Counted from the stretch's first letter, positions 47,181 through 57,859 are shown. The stretch: DNA of 64,000 nucleotides from Patella vulgata (GCF_932274485.2 NC_065880.2:8595695-8659694), one strand, 5' to 3'. The notes: generated by a model not told the origin, from the letters alone. Translations and numbers: made by a program.

Positions 47181-48600
47181 TTGCCGCAAGTTAGATGTGC
47201 AGAAGCTAGAAACACCAAGATATAAAGCACAATTTACATTAAAAACGAAACTGAAAGGGAAACTTTTACTTCCGTATTCGTTTTATTAGGCGCTTTAGCA
47301 AAGTGAACTCCAGATATACGCCAAGTGACGCTAAAGACTATGTGTCTTTCAAAACGTTTCGTCGAGTTGCTTGTCCTATGGCCTGGATGCCGCTGTCGCG
47401 GGCCATAAAATAAAGTCCAACTAATGTGTTTTGATGGATTATATATCTTTAATATGTGCCGATTCAGAATCCGGATGATGCCAATACAAATTAGTATTCC
47501 AATATGACGACTTTATTCAAAATATGGCCACATTTGACGGGAAATTTCGATGTTAGCAATGTTGTGGCATAATACGTCCAGTAGTAGGTTTTCGGGGTAG
47601 GCAAATTAACATCTGAACCCCAAAATGTGCCATGACCGAACAAAACTCCAATATTGTACTCAAATTTGACAAAATATCTATGATCAGTAGACCATGGAAG
47701 AAAATATTACAATTAGCAGTTCAGATATTAATTCGGCGATCTTGAAAACCTCCAGTTTAACGTATTGAAATGTCCCTCCGTCTTAATAATCCCAGTTGGG
47801 GCAGAACTGTAGGATGTTAAACCCCATTTCATTTCGAAATGTCCCGCCAATCGTGACCGCCATTGCGAATACAGTGGTCATATTGGAATACCTTTGGGTA
47901 GAACATATTTCATGTTAATACCTGAATTAGGAGACCACGAAAAACTATACTGGGGACGATGTAGTGGCCAAATAGATAAAAAAAAAAGCGACATTAAGGA
48001 GCCCAGCGACTCAATGTTTGACACCCATTTTGTGCTTGTACTGTGGAAGTGCATTGAATGTTGCATGGATAGGTCGACCTATTTTTACCTTTTTGAACTC
48101 TCTCGTATTCTGTTCCTATCTGTCCACATATGATCTGGACCCACAAAACGCCACTATAAAGTAATGCTTTTGTGGACACCACCAGGAGGTGCTGTTCACA
48201 TTACCGCGAAAGTTGGTTTTGTAACAAATCTCGGGTACATCTACGAAACTGGTGTCAAAATATAAATCTTTCTGATGATTTTTGGGGCAATTGTCAAAAT
48301 TGATCAGCCCCACCCATTCACCTTTTGATGCACTACTTCTTCAATAAAAGACATCTTGGCGGATGAAATTCGATATATGAGTAGGCTGTTGCGCCATTGC
48401 AGGGCAAATTTTCCCTCATAGCACACTAAGGGAGCCAACAATAGGATGTATAACCTCATTTTATTTTATTTCTGCAACAATTGAAATGAATTCGTCTTCC
48501 TGCAGCTACTCTGATAGTATCGCCTATCGGCAATGCAGCAGTAGTTATACTTTTAGCCCCCCCCCTCTCCGTAATTGTAACACATTGTTTTTCTTTATCA
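47181..48600. other. Unassigned interior with two SINE B fragments
   Basis: SINE B 3' pieces in sense (+) orientation lie at about 47795-47852 (GCAGAACTGTAGGATGTTAA) and 48365-48470 (ATTCGATATATGAGTAGGCT). The rest shows no coding region. Confidence 0.45.
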
Positions 48601-48991
48601 ACCCAACATAATGGGCATGCACTCTTTTCTGCATCAGCATTCGTTTCTGCTGTTAAGATGGTGTAAATGGACTAATTTTGGAAGAAATGTGACGTCTGAT
48701 ATGCCGTTGTGACATCGCAGCGACGTCATGACGTCATAGAAACATAACGTCGCAATTTTTGGACTCGCTGATACCGACTTCCTATCTGTCCGCAATACAT
48801 TTATGGTGTCTAAATCCAATAATGTTAGAGATATTTGCAATTTTTTTATCTACAGCCGCCATCTTGGATTTGGCCACGCCCCCCGTCCTTATTTGGACTC
48901 CGATTTTGGTAAACTTTCTTGTCCTTACTTAGGACATTATAATGAGTCAATAGAAAACATAAAACCTTTTGTTAGTTTGACCAGCCTACAT

Positions 48992-49155
48992 ATTTGCATA
49001 TGAAAGTTGATGCTGTGCGAAAGAAGCTATTTAGAAAGCGTGAAGGACAAATCGGATGTGGCAGAGCACAAATGTAAAATGTAATGAGAGAAATGTAAAA
49101 TGTAGACATGTCAAAAAAAAAAAGCATCTTCCCACAAAAATTTGTCATTTGACAC
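48992..49155. repeat. Right arm of the large inverted-repeat element
   Basis: Contains TTTAGAAAGCGTGAAGGACA, GATGTGGCAGAGCACAAATG and TAAAATGTAATGAGAGAAAT, matching the right arm of the smaller foldback (7850-7990) and, inverted, 36060-36200. It ends where a TTAA-type MITE begins. Confidence 0.7.
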
Positions 49156-49505
49156 TTAAACATACGTTATGCAAGAGCTAAATCTGCCTATTGCAGGTCT
49201 TTCTTTAGGCCTGAAATGTTTTCTAAATTATTAATTAGACATAAATTAACTTATCCACTCTCAATGGTATCGGATTTCTCCGATATTAATAGATTAGAAC
49301 AGTTCAGCCATATTTTGATTTAAGCTAAAAATGGAGAAGCGAGACTTAGCTTCGAACAAACAGTACACGTCTCGTCAAACCTTCAAAGGCTAATATCTTC
49401 GCTCGCAAAAGAGTAATTTGAATGAAATTTTCAAATTATTTATTTTACATTATCTATTTTCGAACTATCATAGCACGAATGGCTAGCTCTTTATCTAATG
49501 CGCAG
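49156..49505 (-). mobile_element. TTAA-type MITE, subfamily 2
   Basis: Starts TTAAACATACGTTATGCAAG and continues TTGCAGGTCTTTCTTTAGGC, TTCGAACAAACAGTAC and ACATTATCTATTTTCGAACT. The far end is diverged, so the boundary is approximate. Confidence 0.75.
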
Positions 49506-50149
49506 TCATTCTTGTATCATGAAAACATGCTGAAAATGATTGAAAGTAATCACGCTTTTAATAAAAATGTAAACTTGCTAAATTCACCTTTGTTCTTTTT
49601 GATCCCGGGGGTCAAAAGATCAAATTTGCCGTTTTTGTACTAGGAAGATTTAAAGCAGTAAAATGTCAGTGTAAGATATAAAAACTAATTTTGGAACGTC
49701 GAAAAGATCTTGCATAACCGGACCAAAACACTTCGAAACCTGTTTAAAAAATACGTAAAAACTGTCAAATCGAAATCTCTCCGATTTAGTATAACAACGA
49801 CTGTTATACATAATGAAACTAATTGTCCGAAAAACATTTAAATAGTTTTATGGTTTGCGAGTCACCGTCTAACTCACTGAGTCACCGCGGCTCCCCTTCC
49901 TTCCGATTGTTCCATATTGTGCAACCATTTGAGCATCAATAACATAACTTATTAATTATTTGACCATATCCACAAAACTATCGAACACTATTAAAGCCAT
50001 GATGTTTCAAAGGGCAGCTGTCGCAAAGCTCAACTTTAATAGGATTATTGAATTTGATCTCAAAGATATATGTATGCTTCTACACATATTCAACATATTG
50101 ATCACCGTAACAGTCTTGACTTAGAATATTATAAAACGTGGTTTCCCCT
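49506..50149. other. No gene recognised
   Basis: AT-rich DNA without coding or repeat content that I can support. Confidence 0.4.
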
Positions 50150-50345
50150 TGTTGGGGGTACAGGACGGAGGACTTGGCAAGGAACAACATAGGCCTGGTT
50201 TACACATGGGCGTGCTCGTCAGAACCCTTGGCAGGTGGAATTCAACACACGGGTAGGTCGTATTGCCGCTAAGCACACTATATGCCCTATGCCTGTCTTC
50301 ATAAGCCCAGTCAGAGCAGGACGTTCAACCTCTGGCCATTTAATT
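50150..50345 (+). mobile_element. SINE family B, diverged
   Basis: Sense orientation: TACAGGACGGAGGACTTGGC, GGTAGGTCGTATTGCCGCT, AAGCACACTATATGCCC and CAGGACGTTCAACC. The tail is degraded. Confidence 0.7.
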
Positions 50346-50870
50346 TCAATAATAGGAAGCGAGAGGATGTGTAAATAGTTTCTACAAGGTATCGACATAA
50401 AAATGGTGAATGTTTGAAAACAGTTTCCCCAAAACACAATTAGATGCTACTTTAGAATTCATGACGATTAAAGCGACCAATTTGGTAGTTTAGATATAGA
50501 ACAAACTTATGTTTATTTTTAATCTGATTAAAACACAGATTCTATTTCGTTTCGTTTTTTTAATAGTTCAAAATTTCGTTTTCTGATTGATGTGACCGAT
50601 GAATTTATGAAAAAAAGGGAGGTCAACCCTAAACAATTGCAAGAAAAGTTTGTTTTTATGGTTTCTGGGTGTACTGAATAAAATCCTAAAAGTTTACCGG
50701 AATGTCCCAAAGTTTTTACAATTATTTTTCTTTAAAAGGTAAACAAAAAACCTTCAGACAAGCATAAGTGGTCAATTTTTAATCGAAACAAATAACACTG
50801 ACAATTGTCGTTGGGTTGTCAGGATCTATTTTTCATATGAAATGTTTTTTAAGATGTCCGATGCTTCCTA
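50346..50870. other. No gene recognised
   Basis: No coding region or repeat ends were seen. Confidence 0.35.
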
Positions 50871-51210
50871 GTGCCCATTTCAGGGGTACCCCTACCCTAA
50901 AAGCTTATGATCGAGAACCCACATATACCAATGGGCACAACTCTGCACTGTTTCGTCATAAAATAGCAAATTTGGTCAGTCTCATTTGTAGATATACCCA
51001 GGGATGTTTACTAGTCCCTTAAACCATTTTCAGATATACCTCAATCCCACAACCTGGGAACGAAAACCCAAATATATATCTCTGCACTGCTTCGTCATAA
51101 TATAGTAAATTCGTCTCAACTAATGTTTTTGGGATCAATATTTCATTTGAATATATGTCCAGTGGTGTTAACTGATCCCTTAAGTCCTTTATTGGGAATA
51201 AAGCCAAAAG
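50871..51210. repeat. Two diverged tandem units of about 150 bp
   Basis: CTCTGCACTGTTTCGTCATA (50942) and CTCTGCACTGCTTCGTCATA (51080) recur, as do the following TAGTCCCTTAAACC and TGATCCCTTAAGTCC blocks. Confidence 0.65.
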
Positions 51211-51229
51211 TTTAAATATTTTAGTACGT

Positions 51230-51400
51230 AAATGTGCCGGTCGTCGTAGTTAGTTCATGTGACAGGCAGATATTCATTACCAATTTGATGAATTGGTTTA
51301 GGTCTAAAGTGTCCAAAATTGGTGGATGGACTTCCGGGTCACTTTGCCAAATGGCGGCCGTTTTTGTTTTATTTGAAATTGTGCGAGTAGGGAAGCCTTT
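51230..51400. repeat. Inverted-repeat arm, partner at about 54540-54715
   Basis: ACCAATTTGATGAATT and CCGGGTCACTTTGCxAAAT are found inverted around 54545-54680 (AGCAAAGTGACCCGGGAGTT, TTCATCAAATTGGTAATGA). The 3.1 kb between arms holds a MITE pair, a LINE piece and a satellite-like array. Confidence 0.65.
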
Positions 51401-51831
51401 ATAACACCTCAACTGTTTCACCTATTGATATGTAATATAGCTCCAAATGTTCATAATATAATTCTTCATCTGCTGGTATATGATATATGTTGTTAAGTCA
51501 ATACTGTCAGTTTTAAAATAAAAGATTAATCTGAAAAAAGCAACATTTTCGATTTTTTTTCATGTCTGTTCATAAGTTTACTAACAAATCGTGTTCAGAC
51601 CCATATAAGCCAAATTATCTATTTGGTCAACTAAAGTGATTTAATTGATATCAGAAACATTGATCATACAAATAATCTCTAATATGAGTGTCCCAAATCC
51701 AAGATGGCGGAAATTCAAAATGGCGAGCAAATTTCCTAAAATGGCCAATCTGTCAGGTAATAGTCATTTCATTGTTTGATATGACATGTACTATCCAATT
51801 GAAAGGATGCTCAGTGCTGCTGAACTTACCA

Positions 51832-52205
51832 TTAAAGATACATTATGTCAGAATTAGACAAAGAGCAAGTCGTTCTTGCTCCAATAGTTCGAAAATAGAT
51901 AATGTAAAATGAATAATTTGAAAATTTCCTTCAAATTACTCAATTGCGACCAAAGATATTAGCCTTTGAAGGTTTGACAAGACATGTGCAATAATTTCAA
52001 CCACTGTACTGTTTGTTCGAAGCTAAGTCCATTTTTAGATTAAATCAAAGTATGGCTGAACCGTTCTAATTTATTTAATATCAGGGAAATCCGATGCCAT
52101 CGAAAGTTGATTATGGCCTGGATCAGTTAATGGATGTCTAATTAATAATTTAGAAAACATTTCAGGTCTAAAGAAAGACCTGCAATAGGCATAGTGTATG
52201 TTTAA
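51832..52205 (+). mobile_element. TTAA-type MITE, subfamily 2, full length
   Basis: 374 bp with TTAA at each end: TTAAAGATACATTATGTCAG at the left, TAGTGTATGTTTAA at the right. It has the subfamily 2 body (TACTGTTTGTTCGAAGC) and the shared right end (GAAAGACCTGCAATAGGC). Confidence 0.85.
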
Positions 52206-52519
52206 TCTAAACAAAAAGTTTGAAAAATCCAAGGTGGCGAAAATTCAAAATGGCGGCCAGAATTTCCGTAAAATGAATGATGTTTTTCTGTTTTATATAG
52301 CTTAGCTTATAATATCTCTTTTATAAGGTTTTCAGAGTCACTGAACTTTAATAAAGACTCTAAAAGGAATGCTGAAAATGATGTTAATGATAATGCTAAA
52401 ATTGACACATCTTATCCTGACAAGCGCCTGAACAACAATTTTGATGGACTCAACTGGCAAATTTTTACTGATTTTACTTATATTCCTCAGTTGAAAATAA
52501 CAAGATCTTCAAAAATTGC

Positions 52520-53235
52520 TAATTTGTTTCTCCATGGATAGTTCACTGTCAAAGATAACACCAATGTTACAGGCTGAAGATGTTGGGATTATTTCATGCT
52601 CACCAACTAAGAGTGACACACCTTTATCAAACTTAGACACTAAACTGTTTGAATACAAAAAGAATATATTCAGTCTTTTCGTCGTTCACTTTAAGGAAAT
52701 TGATTCCCGAATTTTACTAATACACTCTTCAATTTGATATTTTGATGTATTGAAATCTCCAGGCAGAGAGGGTTTAAACGACAGATACAACTGAGTGTCA
52801 TCTGCCTAAAGTTGGAACTGCAGACCATGTTTCTCAATAATTTTGGACAATGGGGTGGTGTATATGCTGAACAAAATTGGGCCTAAAACTGAGCCCTGGG
52901 GTACACCGAAGCTCAGATCTTTTTTGTCAGATTGTTTGTTGTGTATAGTGACAGATTGGGAACGATTTGTTAAATAAGACTTAAGTAATTCGAGAGCTAA
53001 ACCAGTTACACCAAATTCACCAGCAAGTCGTGAGAACAGCACCTTGTTTTCAACTGTGTCAAAGAGAGAGAAATGGGGTTTAACGTCCACTCGACACAAC
53101 TAGGTCATTTCGGGACTAACACATGGTTTAAATTTATTTCAATAATTCGCTTGCGCATAGGGGTCTTTAGCAGTGGGAGGAAACCGGACAACTGTGTCAA
53201 ATGCTGCAGAAAGATCTAAAAGCAGCAATAACACA
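52520..53235 (-). mobile_element. L2/CR1-like LINE RT fragment
   Basis: The - strand encodes LSAAFDTV, NKVLFSRLAGEFGVTGLALE, SFGVPQGSVLGPILFSIYTT and ADDTQLYLSFKPS-like text in pieces. This matches the RT region of the LINE at 60240-61805. It is truncated at both ends, has frame changes, and is split by a SINE (53064-53188). Confidence 0.85.
53064..53188 (-). mobile_element. SINE family A, 5'-truncated, inside the LINE fragment
   Basis: A 125-bp piece ending in (GA)n on the + strand, flanked by a 13-bp target-site duplication CAACTGTGTCAAA (53051-53063 and 53189-53201). Removing it restores the LINE RT reading AFDTVENK. Confidence 0.92.
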
Positions 53236-53254
53236 CAGCTTTGATTATCAATTC

Positions 53255-53660
53255 ATTATTAATAATTCATCAAAAACGACGTAAATTCATGACTACACAT
53301 ACTATTTTACAGTTTATCGTATATTATTTTACAGTTATATAAAAGAAAATGTTTCCTTTTTATCGAATGAACAATTTATTGTTAGGTCGTATAGAAAGAT
53401 ATGGTGCTTAAACATGTTGCAAATTTCCGAATTACATGGTAGACTTCAACTTATCGTATAAACAATTGGTATTTATTTCACAAGTATAAAAACGTTTCTG
53501 TTTTATAGAATGAACAAATTTATTGTTAATTCACGTAGAAAGATATGATGTTAAACATGTTACAAATTAACAAGTGGTCGATTAGTCTACAGCTACAAGA
53601 AAGTTTACGTTTCATCGAAAATTCCAATAAACAATTTATTTTTAAGTTAAAGGGACAGTC
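53255..53660. repeat. Satellite-like array, inverted relative of 46640-47180
   Basis: Diverged units of about 150 bp with GAATGAACAATTTATTGTTA, AGAAAGATATGGTGCTTAAA and equivalents. Confidence 0.75.
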
Positions 53661-53870
53661 CGATATGTGGTTGACCATATTAAATGCTGTTTAAATGTGT
53701 ATTTTCATAAACTTTGTATGCAGATAGATTATTATAAGTTGGTGCCCTGCCTTGCCAACGTTCAACATTTTAAATTTGACAGTCTACTTAAGACTTTTGT
53801 TGAGTTTGCGGCTACCGCAGCTGTACAGGGAGGGCCACTGGGCGTATTTTTTTAATGCCAAATGAATAAC

Positions 53871-54275
53871 TTAAAGATACATTATGGGAGATTCGATAAC
53901 GAGTTGGCAGTTCTCGCTATAATAATTGAAAACTAGATAACGTAAAGGCAATTTGCTGAAAATTTCATTCAAATTGATCCACTATGAACCGAGAACTAAG
54001 CGAATAAAATTTCTGCCTAGCCTCGGTCATCATTACTAAAGTCAGTACGTTAAACAGCATAGTCTCGATTATCCATTTAATCGTTTAATCGAGAAGGAAA
54101 GTTATGCAGTAAATCGGATCACAATCCACTTAAAATCGCAGACTAGCGATGCCATCTAGAGTTGATTATGGTCTGGATAAGTTAATTAATGTCTAATTAA
54201 TAATTTGGATAACATTTTAGGCCTAAAGAAAGACCTGCAATAGACAGATTTAGCTCTTGCATAATGTATGTTTAA
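53871..54275 (+). mobile_element. TTAA-type MITE, subfamily 1, full length
   Basis: 405 bp, TTAAAGATACATTATGGGAG to CATAATGTATGTTTAA, colinear with 28101-28504. Confidence 0.88.
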
Positions 54276-54744
54276 GAAGACCACACATATAATTTGGCTA
54301 AAATTACTAAAAACATGATTTGGTAGTAAACTTGTAAAATAAATCATGAAAACTTGAAATAAAAAATGCCAAAACGTTGCTTTTCCCAGAAAAATCTGTT
54401 GATTTGGAAAATTTATGATTTATTCAACAACAAGTATCATATAGCAGCAGATGTAGCATTTTCTTGCGAACATTGTGGGGCACATTTCATATCCATAGTT
54501 CAAACTGTTCAGGAGTTATGAAGGTTTCCCTGATGCACCCAATTTCAATGAAATAACGGCCGCCAAAATGGAATTTAGCAAAGTGACCCGGGAGTTCATC
54601 AACCAAATTTCAACACTTCAGCCACCAGGCTAACTGAAAATCATGGTTGAATTTATTCATCAAATTGGTAATGATGCTCCAAAATCCGAGGTCTGCCACA
54701 CGGACTAAGTACGTCATACTAATTTTAATTGGCTCATTTGACAA

Positions 54745-55018
54745 AATGAAATGAAATGAAATGGGGTTTAACGTCCTACTGTTCTGCTCCGAACTGGGCA
54801 TACGCCATACAGTGTGCTATGAGGGAAATTTTTCCCAGACAGCGGCACTACGGCCTACTCTTATATCGAATTCCAACTGTCAAGGATCTTTTACGTGCAC
54901 GCCAATGTGTACACGGGACCTCGGTTTTTCGTCCCATCCGAACGACCAGACAGCTGTTCTTGTCAGGCCCTCCGTCCTGCATCACTGACACAAGGGGGGG
55001 AGCACGCCGGGCTCATTT
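54745..55018 (-). mobile_element. SINE family B, near full length
   Basis: + strand text begins (GAAAT)n then GGGGTTTAACGTCCTACTGT, TGTGCTATGAGGGAAATTTT, GATCTTTTACGTGCACGCCA and CGTCCCATCCGAACGACCAG. The flanking CTCATTTGACA (54731-54741 and 55013-55023) is a probable target-site duplication. Confidence 0.88.
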
Positions 55019-55394
55019 GACATTTTGATATATACATAATAAAACTATTAAGGATTTTCTTGACCATTGATCAGGTGAATGTCGGCCATTTTGGATTCCC
55101 TCTTTTTTTTTACCGCTTTCCGGTGCGCGAAATTTGATACACTACACCTAAATAAACGCAAAAATGTTTTCTTGCAATATGTTAGGGTAAACCATAACTG
55201 ACTGGTCTTTCTAAACAATCCAATAATACGCTAAGCTGTTCAACAGCTGTCGCATTTTGCATACAGATTGTCAACGTATAAAGTAATTCTGTTTGACCTA
55301 TATATTGTTCAGTCCGTCTTAAAACCATATTGTAAGGTAATACTGTTCTACTCAAAACTATGAACAGCAGAGGTTGATGGGTGATAAGCGACAT

Positions 55395-55460
55395 CGAGTA
55401 GAACAGGTCTAGATGAGAGGCGCTATATAAATTCCTTATTATTATTATTATAAGAAATTA
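55395..55460 (+). mobile_element. LINE 3' tail fragment
   Basis: GAGGCGCTATATAAATTCC with an (ATT)n run, as at other L2/CR1-like 3' ends. It ends 60 bp before esterase-like copy 3. Confidence 0.6.
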
Positions 55461-55519
55461 GCTCGTTGGTTTGCGTGTATCTTTAAAGAATAAAACACGT
55501 CATCCATGCCCGGGTCAAT

Positions 55520-56159
55520 ATGAAGTCTACAAGGAAATGTTGTTGTATTCCAATAGTGTGCGTGTTTATTTACACCGTCATTAATATCGTTTGGTTTTAT
55601 AGAGGATTCCTTCGACCGGATTTTTATTTAAACCATTTTAGATATTCCAGCGAGGACACCGAATGCCCGAGAGTGCTATCGCACATGGTAAAAGGTTACT
55701 GGAAGCCACTCCCGCGTCTATCGCAGGAATTGATAGGAATATTAATTGACCGATTTACAACACAAGTCGCACGGAATTATGGCTTCCCCGAAAGATACCA
55801 AATGAAGGATGGTAAATGTGGTAATATTAAATATCCAGGCACTGTTCTTAGGGCCCTGTGTGACCCTAAAGGACCTACGCCATGTTGTTATGAAGGTTAT
55901 TGTGTGTCTAAATCTACTGAAGACTGTAAATGTGAGGAATGTTATGATCTAAGACAACGTATTTCAGCCGAAGCTTCTACCTGGGTGCCATCACATCACG
56001 CTTGTCAAGTTGATGACTTTGATTCTACCACAGCGTGTCGTTTACTCCATAATTCTACCATATTCTGGAGTGGAAATTCTTTCACCAGACAGATTTTTAT
56101 GGCTTTAACTATGATACTTAAAGGTGATCTGAGACATTCAGTGGTTACAAATAATACAG
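55520..56159 (+). CDS. Esterase-like copy 3, exon 1 (SGNH/PC-esterase-like type II membrane protein)
   Basis: Starts MKSTRKCCCIPIVCVFIYTV: basic tail, then an anchor at about residues 10-27. The luminal region has SEDTECPRVLSHMVKGYWKP, CDPKGPTPCCYEGYC (residues 114-128), CKCEECYDLRQRI, and block I FWSGNSFTRQ with the candidate nucleophile Ser187. The exon ends at AATACAG|GTAAAT, phase 1, the same position as in copies 1 and 2. Its first 45 codons differ strongly from the other copies, while the region from about residue 110 is nearly identical at DNA level. Upstream DNA is unrelated to the copy 1/2 promoter block. Probable role: esterase or acyltransferase in the secretory pathway; substrate unknown. 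Confidence 0.85.
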
Positions 56160-56227
56160 GTAAATATATAAAGGTGTTTTACAGGTGAGGTCGTTTTGTT
56201 TGTTTGTTTTTTCAAAATAGTGACACC

Positions 56228-56445
56228 TTTCCGCTCTATAGCTCAGAAGGTGTGTCAAGTGGGGTGGGTTCAATCCCAAACTTGTACATGACAAGGAGTA
56301 GGGTCTGCCTATCTCGTAGGATTTCTCTGGGTATTCCGGTTTCTTATCAAGGCTAAAGACCCCTACGCGCAAGCGCATTTTTAAAATATAATTGTACATG
56401 TTAGTTCCTAGTTTATGTTAATTGGACAATCGTCTCTACTTTTTC
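56228..56445 (+). mobile_element. SINE family A, diverged
   Basis: CTCTATAGCTCAGAAGG (A-box-like), GGGTTCAATCCCAAAC (B-box-like), then ACAAGGAGTAGGGTCTGCCT and CCCCTACGCGCAAGCGCA. The most diverged copy; its tail is degraded. Confidence 0.75.
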
Positions 56446-56625
56446 TCTCCGATCTAAAAGCTATACTGGTAACTGGTATTGGCATTGATCCTCGGGGGGA
56501 GGGGGTGGATGGCAGGGAGCTGTCCGTGTTGTGCGTGCCCGTAACTCCGAAACTGTAACTGCAGGACTTTTTTTCATAAAGCGTATATCGTGTCGTATGC
56601 AGGATGTCAAGTTCTTGGGTTTGTG

Positions 56626-56900
56626 GGAGGCTGGATGGCCAAATGGTTAGCGTGTGCGCGCTGTATCATAAGGTCTGTCATTGAGTCAACTGGCGGGGTT
56701 TCGATTCCTCGATTGTACATAAGGAGTAGAGTCGCCTGTCTAACCTCGTTTGTTTTCTCTGGGTCCTCCGGTTTCCTCCCACTGCTAAAGCCCCCTACGC
56801 GCAAACGAATTATTGAAATAAAATGGAGCCATATGTTAGTCCCGAAAGGACCTAGTTTGTGTCCAGTGGACGTTAACCCCCGCCCCCTCTCCCTCATCGA
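56626..56900 (+). mobile_element. SINE family A, full length
   Basis: GGATGGCCAAATGGTTAGCG (A box), GGGGTTTCGATTCCTC (B box), body, and GTGGACGTTAACCCCCGCCC with a CT-rich tail. Confidence 0.9.
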
Positions 56901-57104
56901 TCCTCGACCACGGATCCTTACACTCTTCTAATCAGTGTTTATAGTAGGAACGTGACTATAATTGTTCATTGTTTATAATATTCGCCCATATCCGCTTTTT
57001 CAAGAAATGAAATGAAATGGGGTTTGATGGAGATTGTTTTGGGGTTTCAATTTTCAATTTAATTTTACACCCAACGTAACACTCCTCTACATTTTTTGTT
57101 TCAG

Positions 57105-57655
57105 TTATGGAGAAATGTGAAGGTGTGGATAACATGTTTCTGTTGTGCCAAGCCCGAACAGAGACGAACCCCATTGTTTGTAATGGAACTGTCAAGATGA
57201 CGTTCATTTCTAACCCTCGAACTTCAATGAAACAACATATCCATGGAGCTATAGATGATCTCCGTGATAAACCAAGAACCATGATATTCCTTGGATTAGG
57301 TATCCATGATGACTACAATTATACAAAGATTCTGAATGATTATATCCACCCAATATTGAAGCATTATAATGCTAAAAAGTCTGTATGGCCCAAATTCATG
57401 TGGGCAGCAGCTCATGCACCTGGTCTTCTGCAGAATCCACATGGTCCGTTTCAACTATATAAACACTGTGTACGTTATAATAAATGGCTAAATCCTCGTT
57501 TAGAGAAATTAGGATTACCTGTTTTTGAAACGTTTAATATGACTGACGGTGTATCTAGTCACGATGGATGCCATTACGGTATGGCTGTGAATATGTTAAA
57601 GGCGAGAATCTTTCTCCATTATATAGCCGAATTACAACGAAAAGGACAATGGTGA
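57105..57655 (+). CDS. Esterase-like copy 3, exon 2 (catalytic Asp-His end)
   Basis: Completes the split codon (Val214) and reads MEKCEGVDNMFLLCQ, NPIVCNGTVKMTF, KPRTMIFLGLGIHDDYNYTK, SVWPKFMWAAAHAPGLLQNP and FETFNMTDGVSSHDGCHYG, ending KGQW (396 residues in all). Asp367 and His370 in Asp-Gly-Cys-His are the expected catalytic partners of Ser187. AATAAA at 57729-57734 is a plausible polyadenylation signal. The gene is complete: start, splice sites, both catalytic blocks and terminator. NXPE, CASD1 and plant TBL proteins share this layout, but overall length and cysteine pattern differ, so only the superfamily is claimed. Confidence 0.85.
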
Positions 57656-57859
57656 CAATACTAAAAAAAAATTTACAGAATAATAAGAACTTAAAACATT
57701 GGAGTGATTAAATTATATAACAACATTGAATAAATTGTCCATGCAACACACAGATGAAAGATGTTACTATGCATGGGTACCAACATATGTTGCCCCAACA
57801 TATGCTACTTTGGCTTTTGACTACCTTGAAGAACTATCGTTTGCCAGGATATGAGAACA

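Larger units (their letters stand above)
44366..48988. mobile_element. 4.6-kb foldback element with arms of about 400 bp
   Basis: The outer ends TAGGCGGATCAAAC and GTTTGACCAGCCTA are inverted repeats. The arms (about 44366-44790 and 48600-48988) share TAATGTCCTAAGTAAGGA/TCCTTACTTAGGACATTATA, AATCCAAGATGGCG/CGCCATCTTGGATT (with small changes), TTGCGGACAGATAGGAAGTC and GACGTCATGACGT blocks. CAT or CCTACAT repeats at both borders. It splits the CCTACATTTGCATAT block of the surrounding element, which proves insertion. The interior has no recognisable transposase. Confidence 0.75.
56160..57104 (+). other. Intron of esterase-like copy 3 with two SINE A copies
   Basis: A 945-bp phase-1 intron from GTAAATAT to TTTTTTGTTTCAG. 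Both SINEs lie in the same orientation as the gene. Confidence 0.8.
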
